DNA of 64,000 nt from Hydrogenophaga aromaticivorans. GTDB lineage: Bacteria; Pseudomonadota; Gammaproteobacteria; Burkholderiales; Burkholderiaceae_C. Positions 27,333 through 37,940 of the stretch are shown in pieces. Under the pieces are notes generated by a model. The model had not been told where the DNA came from, ran no database searches, and saw only the letters and a list, made by a program, of their open reading frames with translations. Where the stretch lies: positions 219,638-283,637 of the forward strand of contig NZ_VYGV01000006.1 of NCBI RefSeq assembly GCF_013387465.1. Direction: 5' to 3'. Position 1 is the first letter of the stretch, and each line of letters begins with the position of its first letter. Made by a program: the position numbers and the translations under genes.

Positions 27333-28349
27333 TCAATGCGGCGTGGCGCCGCTTTCGTCGGGTTGGGTCGGCATTGGTCTGGCGTTGCGGTCGCGCCAAG
27401 CCAGGAGTTCGTTGAGCAGCAGCGCCACGATGACCACACTACCACCCAACAACACTTCGTGCCCGGGGGTCTCGTTGGCCCAAAGCCAGGCCCAGACGAT
27501 GCCGAAGATCACCTCCAGCAGCGCCAGCAGCGAGACCTCGGGCGCCTTGAGCGAGCGAGCGCAGACCACGGCCAGGGCGCAGGGAATGGCCAGTTGCACC
27601 AAGCCCAGCAGGGCCAGCCAAGCCACGTCGGTGCCCGTCGCCGCAAAGGGGGCGGCCAACGGCAGGGTCACCAGCGAGGAAATGACCGCTCCCAGCAGGA
27701 CCGAGGGCACGAGGTCAATCTGCTGTCCATGCGACTGGCTGCGTTGCACGACGGTCCAGTTGATGGCGCCGGCGATCGGCACGCAGAGCGACGCGATGGA
27801 ACCCAGCAGCAGGCCAGAAGCATTGGCTGCGGGGTCTGTGAAAGCACTCAGCATCTGGCTGCCGTACATGTAGGCGATGCCCGCACCGGCGGCCACGATG
27901 GCCATCCAGGTGCGCAACGGCAGGCGCTGGCCGATGGCAAAACGCGCCAGCAGTGCGGTGAACAAAGGCCCCACCGACATGATGATCAGCACGTTGGCCA
28001 CGCTGGTGAAGGTCAGCGCCAGCATGAAAGCGGTGAACATCACGCTCCAGCAAACCCCCGAGACCCAGAAGGCGCGCGAGGCAGGCAGCACACCCCAGTG
28101 GCGTTCCAGACTGCCCTGCCCTGCAGGTGCGACGAGCACGCCGGAAGCCCGGTCTGCAGCGCGCCAGACCGGCAAGATGACCAGCAAAGACAGCGCGGTG
28201 AACGCACTGCGCCAGAAAGTCACCTCAAAACGGGCCGCCGATTCGAGCTGGCGCGACACCACGCCGGCGATCGACCACATGAGGGTCACCGCGATCATCA
28301 TGAACACCGCCTGGGTGTGGCTCAGGCGGCTGAGGGCGCGAAAGGGCAT
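27333..28349 (-). CDS. EamA-family (DMT) transporter
   Basis: This 338-residue protein has ten hydrophobic segments arranged as two EamA repeats, in the drug/metabolite transporter superfamily. It begins with VFMMIAVTLMWSIAGVVSR, the normal first helix, and has LEVIFGIVWAWLWANETPG in the last part, a classical EamA stretch. Start ATG 28349 lies just beyond the typA terminator; a GTG 18 bases earlier is less likely. Substrate is unknown. Confidence 0.87.
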   Translation of the reverse strand: MPFRALSRLSHTQAVFMMIAVTLMWSIAGVVSRQLESAARFEVTFWRSAFTALSLLVILPVWRAADRASGVLVAPAGQGSLERHWGVLPASRAFWVSGVCWSVMFTAFMLALTFTSVANVLIIMSVGPLFTALLARFAIGQRLPLRTWMAIVAAGAGIAYMYGSQMLSAFTDPAANASGLLLGSIASLCVPIAGAINWTVVQRSQSHGQQIDLVPSVLLGAVISSLVTLPLAAPFAATGTDVAWLALLGLVQLAIPCALAVVCARSLKAPEVSLLALLEVIFGIVWAWLWANETPGHEVLLGGSVVIVALLLNELLAWRDRNARPMPTQPDESGATPH

Positions 28350-28355
28350 GGCCTG

Positions 28356-28384
28356 AAACAACAACACGGCGCCAGGCCGTGTTG
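28356..28384 (-). terminator. Rho-independent terminator after typA
   Basis: On the reverse strand a 9-bp perfect stem (CAACACGGC with GCCGTGTTG, 28362-28370 and 28376-28384) encloses a 5-nt loop and is followed by TTGTTT. It starts 9 bases after the typA stop and ends the long translation operon. Confidence 0.8.
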
Positions 28385-28392
28385 CTGAAACA

Positions 28393-30213
28393 TCAGTCGC
28401 GGTTGCGCTTGCGGTCGCTTTCTTTCAGGAAGCGCTTGCGCAGACGGACCGACTTAGGCGTGATTTCAACCAGCTCGTCGTCTTCGATGAACTCGACACC
28501 GTATTCCAGGTTCAGGTCGATCGGCGGCGTGATCTTGATCGCATCTTCCTTGCCGGAGACGCGGAAGTTGGTCAGCTGCTTGGTGCGCGTGGCGTTGACC
28601 ACCAGGTCGTTGTCGCGGCTGTGGATGCCGACGATCATGCCTTCGTACACCGGGTCACCGGCCTTCACGAACATGCGGCCGCGGTCGTCCAGCTTGCCCA
28701 GGGCGTAGGTGAAGATTTCACCATCGTCCATGGAGATCAGCACGCCGTTCTTGCGGCTGGCGATGTCGCCCTTGTGTGGTTCGTAGCTGTCGAAGATGTT
28801 GGAGATCAGGCCGGAACCGCGGGTCAGGTTCAGGAATTCGTTGGTGAAACCGATCAGGCCACGGGCCGGGATGCGGTATTCAAGGCGCACGCGGCCACGG
28901 CCGTCCGGCTCCATGTTGACCAGCTCACCCTTGCGTTCGCCCAAGGCCTGCATCACGCCACCCTGGTGCTGCTCTTCGATGTCGGCCGTCACCAGCTCGA
29001 TGGGCTCATGCCGCACACCATCCACATCACGGAACACCACGCGCGGCTTGGACACAGCCAGCTCGTAGCCTTCGCGGCGCATGTTTTCCAGCAGGATGGT
29101 CAGGTGCAGTTCACCGCGACCCATCACTTCAAAGATGCCGTCTTCGCTGGTTTCGCTGACGCGCAGCGCCACGTTGGACTGAAGTTCCTTTTGCAGACGG
29201 TCCCAGATCTGGCGGCTGGTCACGAACTTGCCTTCGCGGCCTGCCAGCGGGCTGGTGTTGACGCAGAAGTTCATGGTCAGGGTCGGTTCGTCGACCTTGA
29301 GCATGGGCAGCGGTGCAGGGTTCAGCGGATCGGTCACGGTCACGCCGATGCCGATGTCGGCAATGCCGTTGATCAGCACGATCTCGCCCGGGCCGGCTTC
29401 GGTCGCCTGCACACGGTCCAGACCCTGGAAGGTCAGCACCTGGTTGATGCGGCCCTTGATGGTCTTGCCATCGGGGCCTTCCATCACCAGCACGTCCATG
29501 TTGGGCTTGATCGTGCCCTGGCTGATGCGGCCCACGCCGATGCGGCCGACGAAGGTCGAGAAGTCGAGCGCGGAAATCTGCAACTGCAGTGGTGCGGCCG
29601 CATCACCCGTTTGTGCGGGCACGTGCTTGAGCACGGTTTCGAACAGGGCCGACATGTCGGGGCCCCATTGCTCACCGGGCGCGCCCTCTTCAAGCGAGGA
29701 CCAGCCGTTGATGCCGGAGGCGTAGACCACCGGGAAGTCCAGCTGCTCATCGTTGGCACCCAGCTTGTCGAACAGGTCAAAGGCGGCGTTGACCACCTTG
29801 TCGGGGTTCGCACCGGGCTTGTCCACCTTGTTGACGACCACGATGGGCTTCAAACCCAGGGCCAGTGCCTTCTTGGTCACGAAGCGGGTCTGCGGCATCG
29901 GGCCTTCCTGGGCATCGATCAGCAGCACCACGCCGTCCACCATGGACAAGGCGCGCTCGACTTCACCACCGAAGTCCGCGTGGCCGGGGGTGTCAACGAT
30001 GTTGATGTGCGTGCCTTGCCAGCTCACGGCGCAGTTCTTGGCCAGGATGGTGATGCCACGCTCTTTTTCAATGGCGTTGTTGTCCATGACCGTGTCGACC
30101 ACTTTTTCGTGTTCGGCGAAGGTGCCCGACTGGCGCAGCAGCTGGTCCACCATGGTCGTTTTGCCGTGGTCGACGTGGGCGATGATGGCGATGTTGCGGA
30201 TCTGTTTGCTCAT
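28393..30213 (-). CDS. typA: Translational GTPase TypA/BipA
   Basis: This 606-residue ribosome-associated GTPase is involved in 50S assembly and stress adaptation. G1 is HVDHGKTT (residues 14-21), G3 [14 protein letters not shown] and G4 [11 protein letters not shown]-like domains III and V follow, then the BipA-specific C-terminal domain with [19 protein letters not shown] and the switch [14 protein letters not shown]. Length is normal. The start overlaps the truB stop (ATGA at 30210-30213), so it is coupled to the upstream translation genes. Confidence 0.98.
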   Translation of the reverse strand: MSKQIRNIAIIAHVDHGKTTMVDQLLRQSGTFAEHEKVVDTVMDNNAIEKERGITILAKNCAVSWQGTHINIVDTPGHADFGGEVERALSMVDGVVLLIDAQEGPMPQTRFVTKKALALGLKPIVVVNKVDKPGANPDKVVNAAFDLFDKLGANDEQLDFPVVYASGINGWSSLEEGAPGEQWGPDMSALFETVLKHVPAQTGDAAAPLQLQISALDFSTFVGRIGVGRISQGTIKPNMDVLVMEGPDGKTIKGRINQVLTFQGLDRVQATEAGPGEIVLINGIADIGIGVTVTDPLNPAPLPMLKVDEPTLTMNFCVNTSPLAGREGKFVTSRQIWDRLQKELQSNVALRVSETSEDGIFEVMGRGELHLTILLENMRREGYELAVSKPRVVFRDVDGVRHEPIELVTADIEEQHQGGVMQALGERKGELVNMEPDGRGRVRLEYRIPARGLIGFTNEFLNLTRGSGLISNIFDSYEPHKGDIASRKNGVLISMDDGEIFTYALGKLDDRGRMFVKAGDPVYEGMIVGIHSRDNDLVVNATRTKQLTNFRVSGKEDAIKITPPIDLNLEYGVEFIEDDELVEITPKSVRLRKRFLKESDRKRNRD

Positions 30214-31196
30214 GTTGCGGTTTCCAGGATTTGCTGTATTTCAATGGGGCTCAGCAGCCGCCCCGGGATGAGTTCACCTCCCTCGGTGTGGCCGCTGCCA
30301 AGCAGGACCGTCGAGGGGTTTGAGGTTTCGGTGGAGGTCGTCGGCGCCGGGCCGAACACAGCCACCTGGTTCTGATCAGGCCATTCGCCTCGCCGGCGCA
30401 CACCACTGAGGTAGCGCCCGGCATTGTCGGCGTCCAGCGTGACCGGCACGTGTCCTTCTAGCAAGACCTGGACCGGGGCCAGGTGCGCCAGCCGCTGGTC
30501 TTCGGTTTCCGAGGCCAGGGCATCCAGGGTGATGCACTGTGTGGCATCAAAAGGCCCGGTGGCGGTGCGGCGCAGCATGGTCAGGTGCCCGCCACAGCCC
30601 AGCGCTTCGCCAATGTCTTCGCCCAGGGTGCGGATGTAGGTGCCCTTGCTGCAGCGCACGCGCAGTTGCAGGCTGGGAGCGTCGCCGTCCAGTTGCATGT
30701 CCAGCAGGTCCAGATCGTGAATCACCACCTGGCGCGCTTCGCGCTCGACCGTCTGGCCCTCGCGGGCGTACTCGTACAGCGGCTTGCCGTCTTTCTTCAG
30801 CGCACTGTGCATGGGTGGCACCTGCGCAATCGGGCCCATGAAGCGGTCGAGCACCTCGACCACCTGACCCGCGGTACAGGTCACAGGCCGGGTTTCGATC
30901 ACGTCCCCTTCTGCGTCACCGGTGCTGGTTTTTTGCCCCAGGCGCACGGTGGTTTCATAGGTCTTGTCCGCGTCGAGGTGCAACTGGCTGAACTTGGTGG
31001 CAGCACCAAAACACAGGGGCAGCACACCAGTGGCCAGTGGATCGAGTGTGCCGGTGTGGCCGGCTTTTTCCGCGCGCAGCAACCACTTGGCCTTCTGCAA
31101 AGCCTGGTTGCTGGAGAGACCCAGCGGTTTGTCTAACAACAGCACCCCGTGCACAGGGCGCCGTTGCACCCTGGTGCTTTGGCGCTGCATGCTCAT
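30210..31196 (-). CDS. truB: tRNA pseudouridine(55) synthase TruB
   Basis: This 328-residue enzyme makes pseudouridine 55 in the T-loop of tRNAs. The catalytic Asp52 is in [15 protein letters not shown]. Other family motifs are [16 protein letters not shown] and [18 protein letters not shown]. The C-terminal PUA-like part ends about residue 300 and is followed by a short tail. The start overlaps the rbfA stop (ATGA at 31193-31196). Confidence 0.97.
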   Translation of the reverse strand: MSMQRQSTRVQRRPVHGVLLLDKPLGLSSNQALQKAKWLLRAEKAGHTGTLDPLATGVLPLCFGAATKFSQLHLDADKTYETTVRLGQKTSTGDAEGDVIETRPVTCTAGQVVEVLDRFMGPIAQVPPMHSALKKDGKPLYEYAREGQTVEREARQVVIHDLDLLDMQLDGDAPSLQLRVRCSKGTYIRTLGEDIGEALGCGGHLTMLRRTATGPFDATQCITLDALASETEDQRLAHLAPVQVLLEGHVPVTLDADNAGRYLSGVRRRGEWPDQNQVAVFGPAPTTSTETSNPSTVLLGSGHTEGGELIPGRLLSPIEIQQILETAT

Positions 31197-31567
31197 TCCT
31201 CGTCTTTGGAACGCGACGCCACCGCCTTGGAGATCAAGGCGTTCATGTCTGACGCGCGCTCGGTGGTGCGGTCAAAGATGAAGTGCAGCGTGGGCACGGT
31301 GTGGATGTGCAGCCGCTTGAAAAGCCCGCTGCGCAGGAAACCGGCAGCCGCGTTCAGGCCCTGCTGGGTTTCCTCGGGGTCGCCGGTCAGCAGGCTGAAG
31401 AACACCTTGGCGTGCGCGTAGTCGGGCGTGACCTCGACCGCGTTGATCGTGATCATACCCACCCGGCGGTCCTTCAGCTCGCGCGCGATCAGCTCGGCCA
31501 GATCGCGCTGGATCTGGTCGGCCACGCGGAAACCGCGGTTGGGAGTGGAAGACTTCTTGACAGCCAT
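31193..31567 (-). CDS. rbfA: 30S ribosome-binding factor RbfA
   Basis: This 124-residue KH-fold assembly factor for the 30S subunit is needed for 16S rRNA 5' end maturation and cold growth. It has the family stretches [38 protein letters not shown] and LHFIFD. It lies 23 bases after infB and overlaps truB by 4 bases, the usual order. Confidence 0.96.
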   Translation of the reverse strand: MAVKKSSTPNRGFRVADQIQRDLAELIARELKDRRVGMITINAVEVTPDYAHAKVFFSLLTGDPEETQQGLNAAAGFLRSGLFKRLHIHTVPTLHFIFDRTTERASDMNALISKAVASRSKDEE

Positions 31568-31590
31568 ACAGTGTTCGAAACGTGCCCCGA

Positions 31591-34467
31591 TCAGAGGGTA
31601 CGCGCCACTTCCTTGATCTCAAAGAACTCGAGCTGATCGCCCTCTTTGATGTCGTTGTAATTCTTGAGCTTGATACCGCACTCGAAGCCTTCCTTGACTT
31701 CGCGCACGTCGTCTTTCAGACGCTTCAAGGTGTCGATCTCGCCGGTGTAGACCACCACGTTTTCGCGCAGCAGACGGAAGTGTGCGTTGCGGGTGACCTG
31801 GCCCGAAGTGACCATACAACCCGCCACCGTACCGATCTTGGACGCGACAAACACGGTGCGGATCTCGGCCGAACCGATGATCTCTTCGCGCTTCTCGGGC
31901 GCCAGCATGCCGGACATGGCCGCTTTCAACTCATCGACGGCGTCGTAGATGATGTTGTAGTAGCGCAGATCCACGTCGTTGCCTTCGGCCAGCTTGCGCG
32001 CGCCCACATCGGCTCGCACGTTGAAGCCGATGATCACGGCCTTGGACGCGATGGCCAGGTTGACGTCGGACTCGCTGATGCCGCCCACGCCGGAGAACAC
32101 CAGCTGCACCTTGACCTCGTCGGTCGACAGCTTGAGCAGCGAAGCGCCCAGGGCTTCCTGGGAACCCTGCACATCGGCCTTGACGATGATGGGCAGGACC
32201 TTGACCTCGCCCGCCGACATGTCGGTGAACATGTTCTCCAGCTTGGCGGCCTGTTGCCGGGCCAGCTTGGTGTTGCGGAACTTGCCGGCACGGTATGTGG
32301 CGATCTCGCGCGCACGGCGCTCGTCGGTCATCACCATGAAGTCGTCACCGGCCTGCGGAACTTCCGACAGACCCTGGATTTCCACCGGAATGGAGGGACC
32401 CGCGGACTTGATGGTCTTGCCGTTTTCGTCCAGCATGGCGCGCACGCGGCCCGAGGTCTGACCGACCAGGATCACGTCGCCGGTCTTGAGCGTACCGCTC
32501 TGAACCAGCACCGTGGCCACGGCGCCGCGGCCTTTGTCCAGACGCGCTTCGATCACCAGACCCTTGGCCATGGCATCGACCGGCGCCTTGAGTTCCAGCA
32601 CTTCGGCCTGCAGCAGCACCTGCTCCAGCAAAGCGTCCACGCCCTCGCCGGTCTTGGCCGACACGTTCACAAAGGGCACGTCGCCGCCAAACTCCTCGGG
32701 CACGACTTCTTCGGCCACCAGCTCGGAACGCACCTTTTCCAGGTTGACGCCGGGTTTGTCGATCTTGGTGAGGGCGACCACCATGGGGACGCCTGCCGCT
32801 TTCGCGTGCTTGATGGCTTCCTTGGTCTGAGGCATGACGCCGTCATCGGCTGCACACACCAGAATCACGATGTCGGTCGCCTGCGCACCACGGGCCCGCA
32901 TGGCGGTGAACGCCTCGTGACCCGGGGTATCGAGGAACGAGATCACGCCGCGCGGGGTTTCCACGTGGTAAGCACCAATGTGCTGCGTGATGCCGCCCGC
33001 TTCGCCCGCCGCCACCTTGGCGCGGCGGATGTAGTCCAGCAACGACGTCTTGCCGTGGTCCACGTGGCCCATCACGGTCACGACCGGCGCACGCGGCAGC
33101 AGCTCGGCTTCCAGTTGTGCGGTGTCTTCGTCCGTGAAGGCTTCCGGGTCGTCCAGTGCGGCAATGATGGCCTTGTGACCCAGTTCTTCCACCAGAATCA
33201 TGGCGGTGTCCTGGTCCAGCGGCTGGTTGATGGTGACCATCTGGCCCAGCTTCATCAACTGCTTGATGACCTCGGACGACTTCAGGCTCATCTTGTGCGC
33301 CAGTTCGGCGACCGTGATGGTCTCCGGCACGTGCACCTCGATGACCTTGAATTCGGTCGGCGCCACGAAACTGCTCTGACCCGTGTCACGGCTGTCGCGG
33401 TCGCTGCGACGGCCACCACCACGCGGACCACCGCGCCAGTTGGAACGCCCGGCGCTGGTGTCGCCGCGGGTCTTGATTTCCTTCTTCTTGGCCGCGTCGT
33501 CTTTCCAGGTGGAAGACAGGTTTTCGGACTTGACTTCTTTCTTGCCCGCCGCACCCGCGACAGACGCCACAGCGGCGGTCGTGCCCACGGGTTTGGCACC
33601 GGGTGTGCCAGCGGGCTTGTGCAGCGTGCCCTTGATGGCCTTGGGATCCGGCGTGGGCTCAGGCTTCTTGGCCACCATCGTCTTGGCCGGTGCAGCCATC
33701 ATGGCGCGGATGTTGGCGGCTTCGGCTTCCGCCTTGCGGCGACGCTCGATCAGGTCCTGGGCGCGCAGGTCGTCGGCCTTCTGGACCTCGGCCTTCTTGT
33801 CGGCCAGCACACGGGCGGCAGATTCACGCTCCAGCGACGCGGCCTGGGCTTTTTCGTGCTCGACGATGCGGGCTGCAGCGCTGCCAGCGGCATCGACGGG
33901 GGTTGCTGCGGGTTGAACGGCTTCGCGTTCGGCGCGCGCCGCGGCCTCGGCCGCTTCGGCAGCCACCCGGTCCTGTTCGGCTTTGGCCGCGCGGGCTTCT
34001 TCGGCTTCGCGCTGCTGGCGTTTCTGCAACAGCTCTTCTTCCTGGCGACGCAGCAACTCGGCCTGGTGGCGTGCATCCTCTTCGCGACGGGCCAATTCGG
34101 CCTCATCGATGACGGGGACGGCAGGCGCCTGTGGCTCGGGCACGACTTCCGGTGCAATCACATCGTCGTCGCGCTTCACGAAGGTGCGCTTCTTGCGCAC
34201 CTCGACCTGGATCGTGCGGGCACGACCGGTGGCATCGGCCTGCTTGATTTCACTGGTCGATTTCTTGACCAAGGTGATTTTCTTGCGCTCGCCACCCGAG
34301 GTGCCATGGCTGGCCTTGAGGTGACCCAGCAGCTTCTGCTTGTCGGACTCGGTGACCGGGTCGGTCCCCGCGTTTTTGGGCACCCCGGCTGAGGAGAGTT
34401 GCTCCAGCAGCGATGAGGTGGTCTTGTTCAGCTCGGCAGCCAATTCGGCGACAGTGGTACTGGTCAT
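31591..34467 (-). CDS. infB: Translation initiation factor IF-2
   Basis: This 958-residue GTPase brings fMet-tRNA to the 30S subunit. Residues 1-50 are an IF2 N-terminal helical domain ([20 protein letters not shown]). Residues 60-380 are a long charged, Ala/Glu/Arg-rich linker typical of beta- and gammaproteobacteria. The G domain starts near residue 460 with GHVDHGKTS, then [17 protein letters not shown] and TKIDKPG. The C-terminal C2 domain ends the protein. It lies 32 bases after nusA, in its classical place. Confidence 0.98.
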   Translation of the reverse strand: MTSTTVAELAAELNKTTSSLLEQLSSAGVPKNAGTDPVTESDKQKLLGHLKASHGTSGGERKKITLVKKSTSEIKQADATGRARTIQVEVRKKRTFVKRDDDVIAPEVVPEPQAPAVPVIDEAELARREEDARHQAELLRRQEEELLQKRQQREAEEARAAKAEQDRVAAEAAEAAARAEREAVQPAATPVDAAGSAAARIVEHEKAQAASLERESAARVLADKKAEVQKADDLRAQDLIERRRKAEAEAANIRAMMAAPAKTMVAKKPEPTPDPKAIKGTLHKPAGTPGAKPVGTTAAVASVAGAAGKKEVKSENLSSTWKDDAAKKKEIKTRGDTSAGRSNWRGGPRGGGRRSDRDSRDTGQSSFVAPTEFKVIEVHVPETITVAELAHKMSLKSSEVIKQLMKLGQMVTINQPLDQDTAMILVEELGHKAIIAALDDPEAFTDEDTAQLEAELLPRAPVVTVMGHVDHGKTSLLDYIRRAKVAAGEAGGITQHIGAYHVETPRGVISFLDTPGHEAFTAMRARGAQATDIVILVCAADDGVMPQTKEAIKHAKAAGVPMVVALTKIDKPGVNLEKVRSELVAEEVVPEEFGGDVPFVNVSAKTGEGVDALLEQVLLQAEVLELKAPVDAMAKGLVIEARLDKGRGAVATVLVQSGTLKTGDVILVGQTSGRVRAMLDENGKTIKSAGPSIPVEIQGLSEVPQAGDDFMVMTDERRAREIATYRAGKFRNTKLARQQAAKLENMFTDMSAGEVKVLPIIVKADVQGSQEALGASLLKLSTDEVKVQLVFSGVGGISESDVNLAIASKAVIIGFNVRADVGARKLAEGNDVDLRYYNIIYDAVDELKAAMSGMLAPEKREEIIGSAEIRTVFVASKIGTVAGCMVTSGQVTRNAHFRLLRENVVVYTGEIDTLKRLKDDVREVKEGFECGIKLKNYNDIKEGDQLEFFEIKEVARTL

Positions 34468-34499
34468 AGGTGTTTTTTCTCCGCTCTGGCCTGCTCGGT

Positions 34500-35999
34500 T
34501 CAGTTGGATGCAGGCGTTTCGTCACTGTTGAACCAGTGAGCGCGGGCCAACATGATCATCGCCGTGGCCTCTTCAGGCGTCTGGCCGGTCAGGTCGGTCA
34601 ATTCGTCGGTGGCCAGGTCGGCCAGTTCGTCACGGGTGTGCACGCCGCCATCGGCCAGCTTGGCCACCAGCTCGGGGGTCATGCCTTCGAGGTCGCGCAG
34701 ATCCTGCGAGACTTCCTCGACGCTTTCTTCCCGGGCAATTTCCATGGTCAGCAGGGCATCCTTGGCACGGGTGCGCAGTTCGTTCACGGTGTCTTCATCG
34801 AACGATTCGATCTCGAGCATTTCCTGCAGCGGCACATAGGCCACTTCTTCGAGGCTGGTGAAACCTTCCTCGATCAGGATGTCGGCGATTTCCTGGTCCA
34901 CGTCCAGCTTGGCCATGAAGATCTTGCGGATGCCGTCGGCTTCTTCTGCCTGCTTCTGCGCCGACTCGTCGGCGGTCATGATGTTGATGCGCCAGCCGGT
35001 CAGCTCGGAGGCCAGACGCACGTTCTGTCCACCACGGCCGATGGCGATCGCGAGGTTTTCTTCATCCACCACCACGTCCATGGCGTGGCGTTCTTCGTCC
35101 ACCACGATGGAGACCACGTTGGCCGGTGCCAGCGCGCCGATGACGAACTGGGCCGGGTCTTCGGACCACAGCACGATGTCGACACGTTCACCGGCGAGTT
35201 CGTTGGTCACGCCGTTGACACGCGAACCGCGCACGCCAACGCAAGTGCCGATGGGGTCGATGCGTTTGTCGTGCGATTGCACGGCGATCTTGGCGCGCGA
35301 ACCGGGATCGCGGGCGCAGGTCTTGATCTCCAGCAGCCCCTGTTCGATCTCGGGCACCTCCTGGCGGAAGAGTTCGATCATGAACGATGGTGCCGAACGC
35401 GACAGCAGGATGGGCGCGCCACGCAGCGTCAGGTCCACATCCATGATCATGGCGCGCACACGGTCACCGGTCCGGAAATTTTCTTTCGGGATCATCTCGC
35501 TGCGCTTCAAACGGCCTTCGACACGGCCGCTTTCGATGATGAGATCGCCCTTGTCCATGCGCTTGACGGTACCGACGAAGATCTTGTCGCCACGCGACAT
35601 GAAGTCGTTGAGCAGCATCTCGCGCTCGGCGTCGCGAATCTTCTGCAGGATCACCTGCTTGGCGGCCATGGCGCCGATGCGGCCGATGGGTACGCTTTCA
35701 ACCGGCTTCTCGATGAAGTCGCCTTCTTCGATGTCGGGAATTTCATCGCGCGCATCGGACAGCAGCTCTTCGGCATCGGGATTTTGCAGACCCGCTTCGT
35801 CGGGCACGACAAGCCAGCGGCGGAAGGTCTCGTAAGAACCATCGTCCGGACTCATGGCCACGCGGATGTCCACGTCGCCCTTGTAGAGTTTTTTGGTGGC
35901 CGAGGCCAGCGCCAGTTCCACAGCGCTCAGCACAATGTCACGTTCGACATTTTTCTCGCGCGAGATGGCATCGATCAGCATCAACATTTCGCGGTTCAT
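34500..35999 (-). CDS. nusA: Transcription termination/antitermination protein NusA
   Basis: This 499-residue RNA polymerase-binding factor modulates pausing and intrinsic termination. It has the NusA N-terminal domain ([20 protein letters not shown]), an S1 domain near residues 135-200, KH domains with [14 protein letters not shown] and [14 protein letters not shown], and C-terminal acidic helix-hairpin-helix repeats. It follows rimP by 79 bases. In E. coli NusA controls its own operon, which is relevant to the terminator seen in the rimP leader here. Confidence 0.98.
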   Translation of the reverse strand: MNREMLMLIDAISREKNVERDIVLSAVELALASATKKLYKGDVDIRVAMSPDDGSYETFRRWLVVPDEAGLQNPDAEELLSDARDEIPDIEEGDFIEKPVESVPIGRIGAMAAKQVILQKIRDAEREMLLNDFMSRGDKIFVGTVKRMDKGDLIIESGRVEGRLKRSEMIPKENFRTGDRVRAMIMDVDLTLRGAPILLSRSAPSFMIELFRQEVPEIEQGLLEIKTCARDPGSRAKIAVQSHDKRIDPIGTCVGVRGSRVNGVTNELAGERVDIVLWSEDPAQFVIGALAPANVVSIVVDEERHAMDVVVDEENLAIAIGRGGQNVRLASELTGWRINIMTADESAQKQAEEADGIRKIFMAKLDVDQEIADILIEEGFTSLEEVAYVPLQEMLEIESFDEDTVNELRTRAKDALLTMEIAREESVEEVSQDLRDLEGMTPELVAKLADGGVHTRDELADLATDELTDLTGQTPEEATAMIMLARAHWFNSDETPASN

Positions 36000-36078
36000 A
36001 TCACTCGCCCACCTTTCCGAAGCTCTTTTCCAGAGTCACAAACAATTTTTTGCATGAATGGATCGCACAACAACAACT

Positions 36079-36672
36079 TCAAACCGGATCCGATCCGTCT
36101 GAAGCTGTCTGACGACCCTTGAAATTCACAATGGGCGCCAACCGGGCCTGCTGGACATCGTCCAGCACAAAGCCCAGCGCCTGCAGCGGCGGCGGCACAC
36201 GCTTCTTGCTCACGCGCTGCCCCGGCTTGGGTTCGGGCGCATCGCTCCAGACCAGTTGCCAGGACACCCCATCAGCGGCCCGCTCCAGCGTGCCGCGAAA
36301 CTTTTTACGACTGGCCGAAATGCCCGAATCCGTGGCGCCGATCGGCGCCTTCAGCGTAAGGTCAACCACGTGACCCTCAAAACGGATGTAATCCACTTCG
36401 TGACGGAGCGGACGGTCAATGCCCGGCGAACCCACTTCCAGCCGGCGGTACTCAAGACCTTCGACTTCCAGCAGATAGTGCAGCTGGCGCGTCACCTTCT
36501 CGCAATCTTCCACCGTCACGAACTGGGGCGCCGGTGCGGGCTGGCCCGCTTCTGGCGGTTGCCAGGGCAGATCGATCGTGACGCGCAACAAACCACCGGC
36601 GGAACGCTCCAGATCCACCAGGTCAAAACCCAGTCCAGTGACGGTTTGCGTGACGGTTTCTTGCCAGGCCAT
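36079..36672 (-). CDS. rimP: Ribosome maturation factor RimP
   Basis: This 197-residue 30S assembly factor begins with WQETVTQTVTGLGFDLVDLE and carries the motif LEVEGLEYRRLEVGSPGIDRPL (residues 73-94), diagnostic for RimP. The C-terminal SH3-like part contains the conserved region around KKFRGTLERA. It is the first gene of the operon rimP-nusA-infB-rbfA-truB-typA. Its ribosome site is weak (AAGG is far from the ATG), and a terminator hairpin lies 48 bases upstream in the leader. Confidence 0.95.
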   Translation of the reverse strand: MAWQETVTQTVTGLGFDLVDLERSAGGLLRVTIDLPWQPPEAGQPAPAPQFVTVEDCEKVTRQLHYLLEVEGLEYRRLEVGSPGIDRPLRHEVDYIRFEGHVVDLTLKAPIGATDSGISASRKKFRGTLERAADGVSWQLVWSDAPEPKPGQRVSKKRVPPPLQALGFVLDDVQQARLAPIVNFKGRQTASDGSDPV

Positions 36673-36720
36673 TGGTGCGGTATCTGCCTTGTTCGGTGTT
36701 GGTTGGAAAAGCGTTCGGCC

Positions 36721-36751
36721 AAAAAAAATGGGCCGGTAGTAACCCGCCCAT
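36721..36751 (-). terminator. Terminator in the rimP leader, possible attenuator
   Basis: On the reverse strand ATGGGC (36751-36746) pairs with GCCCAT (36733-36728) around a 12-base loop that can add two more pairs, and eight T follow directly (36728-36721). It lies downstream of the best promoter for rimP and ends 48 bases before the rimP start. It can terminate DUF2788 transcripts and may also attenuate the rimP operon. Confidence 0.7.
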
Positions 36752-36768
36752 TTGGTCGTGAAGCTCGC

Positions 36769-36798
36769 ATTGTAACCTGTCTGGGACCCCTATTGCAA
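36769..36798 (-). promoter_or_regulatory. Sigma-70 promoter ahead of rimP
   Basis: On the reverse strand TTGCAA (36798-36793) and TACAAT (36774-36769) are 18 bases apart. The predicted start near 36762 lies only about 11 bases before the terminator hairpin, giving a possible terminated leader RNA of about 40 nt. Confidence 0.55.
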
Positions 36799-36818
36799 TA
36801 TCCGAGCCACCGACGCCA

Positions 36819-37040
36819 TCAAATACCCAACACCCATTGAATGATGTTTTTGGCGACGAAACCCAGCATGCCCAGCGAGAGCACCAGAAACAGGATGAAG
36901 GAGCCGAATTTACCCGCCTTGGACTCCAGCGCGAGGTTGAACACAATGAAAAGCATGTAGAGGATGAACGCGCCGACGCCGAAGGTCAGCCCGAACTGGG
37001 CGATCTGGCCCTCGGTGTAGCCGAAAAGGGTGGTTTCCAT
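36819..37040 (-). CDS. DUF2788 small membrane protein
   Basis: This 73-residue protein has two predicted transmembrane helices (about residues 14-36 and 46-70). It carries the DUF2788 signature of a basic loop (ESKAGKFGSF) followed by ILFLVLSLGMLGFVAK. Function is unknown. It lies 21 bases after the DUF2189 gene and is probably co-transcribed with it. The rimP promoter starts within 21 bases of its stop codon. Confidence 0.88.
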   Translation of the reverse strand: METTLFGYTEGQIAQFGLTFGVGAFILYMLFIVFNLALESKAGKFGSFILFLVLSLGMLGFVAKNIIQWVLGI

Positions 37041-37061
37041 GAAAAAGTGCCGCGTTGCGGC

Positions 37062-37859
37062 TCAGGCGGCTGGCGCCGTGGGGCTAGAAGTAGAAGTTTC
37101 GGGGCAGAGATCGCGGTAGGCGTGCCAGCTGGCATGGGCCACCAGGGGGATGACCACGATCAGGCCCAGCAAGGCGGTGATCAGACCCATGCCGAAGAGC
37201 ATGCCGATCAGCACCGCCCACCAGACCAGCGGCCCGGGATGATCGGCCACGGCGCGCCAGCTCGCGGTCACCGCCATGCTGACGGGCACGCTCTTGTCCA
37301 CCAGCATCGGAATGGCGACCACGCTGGAGGCGAAAACCGGCGCTGCGAGCAGCGAACCCATGAGGAGCCAGACTTCAAACAGCCCCGGCTCCCTTACCAG
37401 CACCACGTGCTTCAAAAAATCCATCGGCTTGTTGATCGGCACTTCAGACCACAAGGTGATCAGGCCGGCCGAGGTCAAGACCCAGCCCGTGCCCGCCAGC
37501 CCCAGCAGCAGGCCAAAGCGCACCAGACGCCCGTCAAACGAGCGCCAGAGCGCCAGCACATCGCCCAGACCCGCCATGCGCCCGGCGGCCCGTTCGCGGC
37601 TGACGTGGTACAGGCCGGTCGCCAGCACCGGGGCGACGATCAGGAAACCGGAAAACGCCCCCGCGAGCAGCCAGAACTTTTCGCGCGCGGCCCACATCAG
37701 CAACCAGCCGAACAGGGTGATCAGCGCGCCGTGGACCAGGCCGGGCACAGGGTTGGCCCGCAGATCGTCCCAACCTTTTTCAATCCAGCGGACAGGCGAA
37801 ATCATGTCGACGGGCACGACGGCGTTTGGGGAAGGCGCTGGCGGTAGGGTCTGGGTCAT
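37062..37859 (-). CDS. DUF2189 integral membrane protein
   Basis: This 265-residue protein has about six hydrophobic segments and the DUF2189 pattern: an N-terminal RWIEKGWDDLRANPVPGLVHG and then GAFSGFLIVAPVLATGLYHVSR. Members are annotated only as membrane proteins of unknown function, often near respiratory genes. Here it is the first gene before DUF2788. The N-terminal 20 residues are Pro-rich and cytosolic. Confidence 0.88.
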   Translation of the reverse strand: MTQTLPPAPSPNAVVPVDMISPVRWIEKGWDDLRANPVPGLVHGALITLFGWLLMWAAREKFWLLAGAFSGFLIVAPVLATGLYHVSRERAAGRMAGLGDVLALWRSFDGRLVRFGLLLGLAGTGWVLTSAGLITLWSEVPINKPMDFLKHVVLVREPGLFEVWLLMGSLLAAPVFASSVVAIPMLVDKSVPVSMAVTASWRAVADHPGPLVWWAVLIGMLFGMGLITALLGLIVVIPLVAHASWHAYRDLCPETSTSSPTAPAA

Positions 37860-37940
37860 GGAGGTGGAATGGGTTCGCGCTCAGACGCGCCACGGCGGCC
37901 TGGGACGGCGGGTGATGTTAATTCATGCCCGACCCGCAGC

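Noticed and set aside
31582..34392. 936-codon open frame opposite infB.
   Set aside because: The infB frame is unmistakable. The opposite frame is a by-product of high GC and codon bias, with His/Gly/Leu-rich shadow composition.
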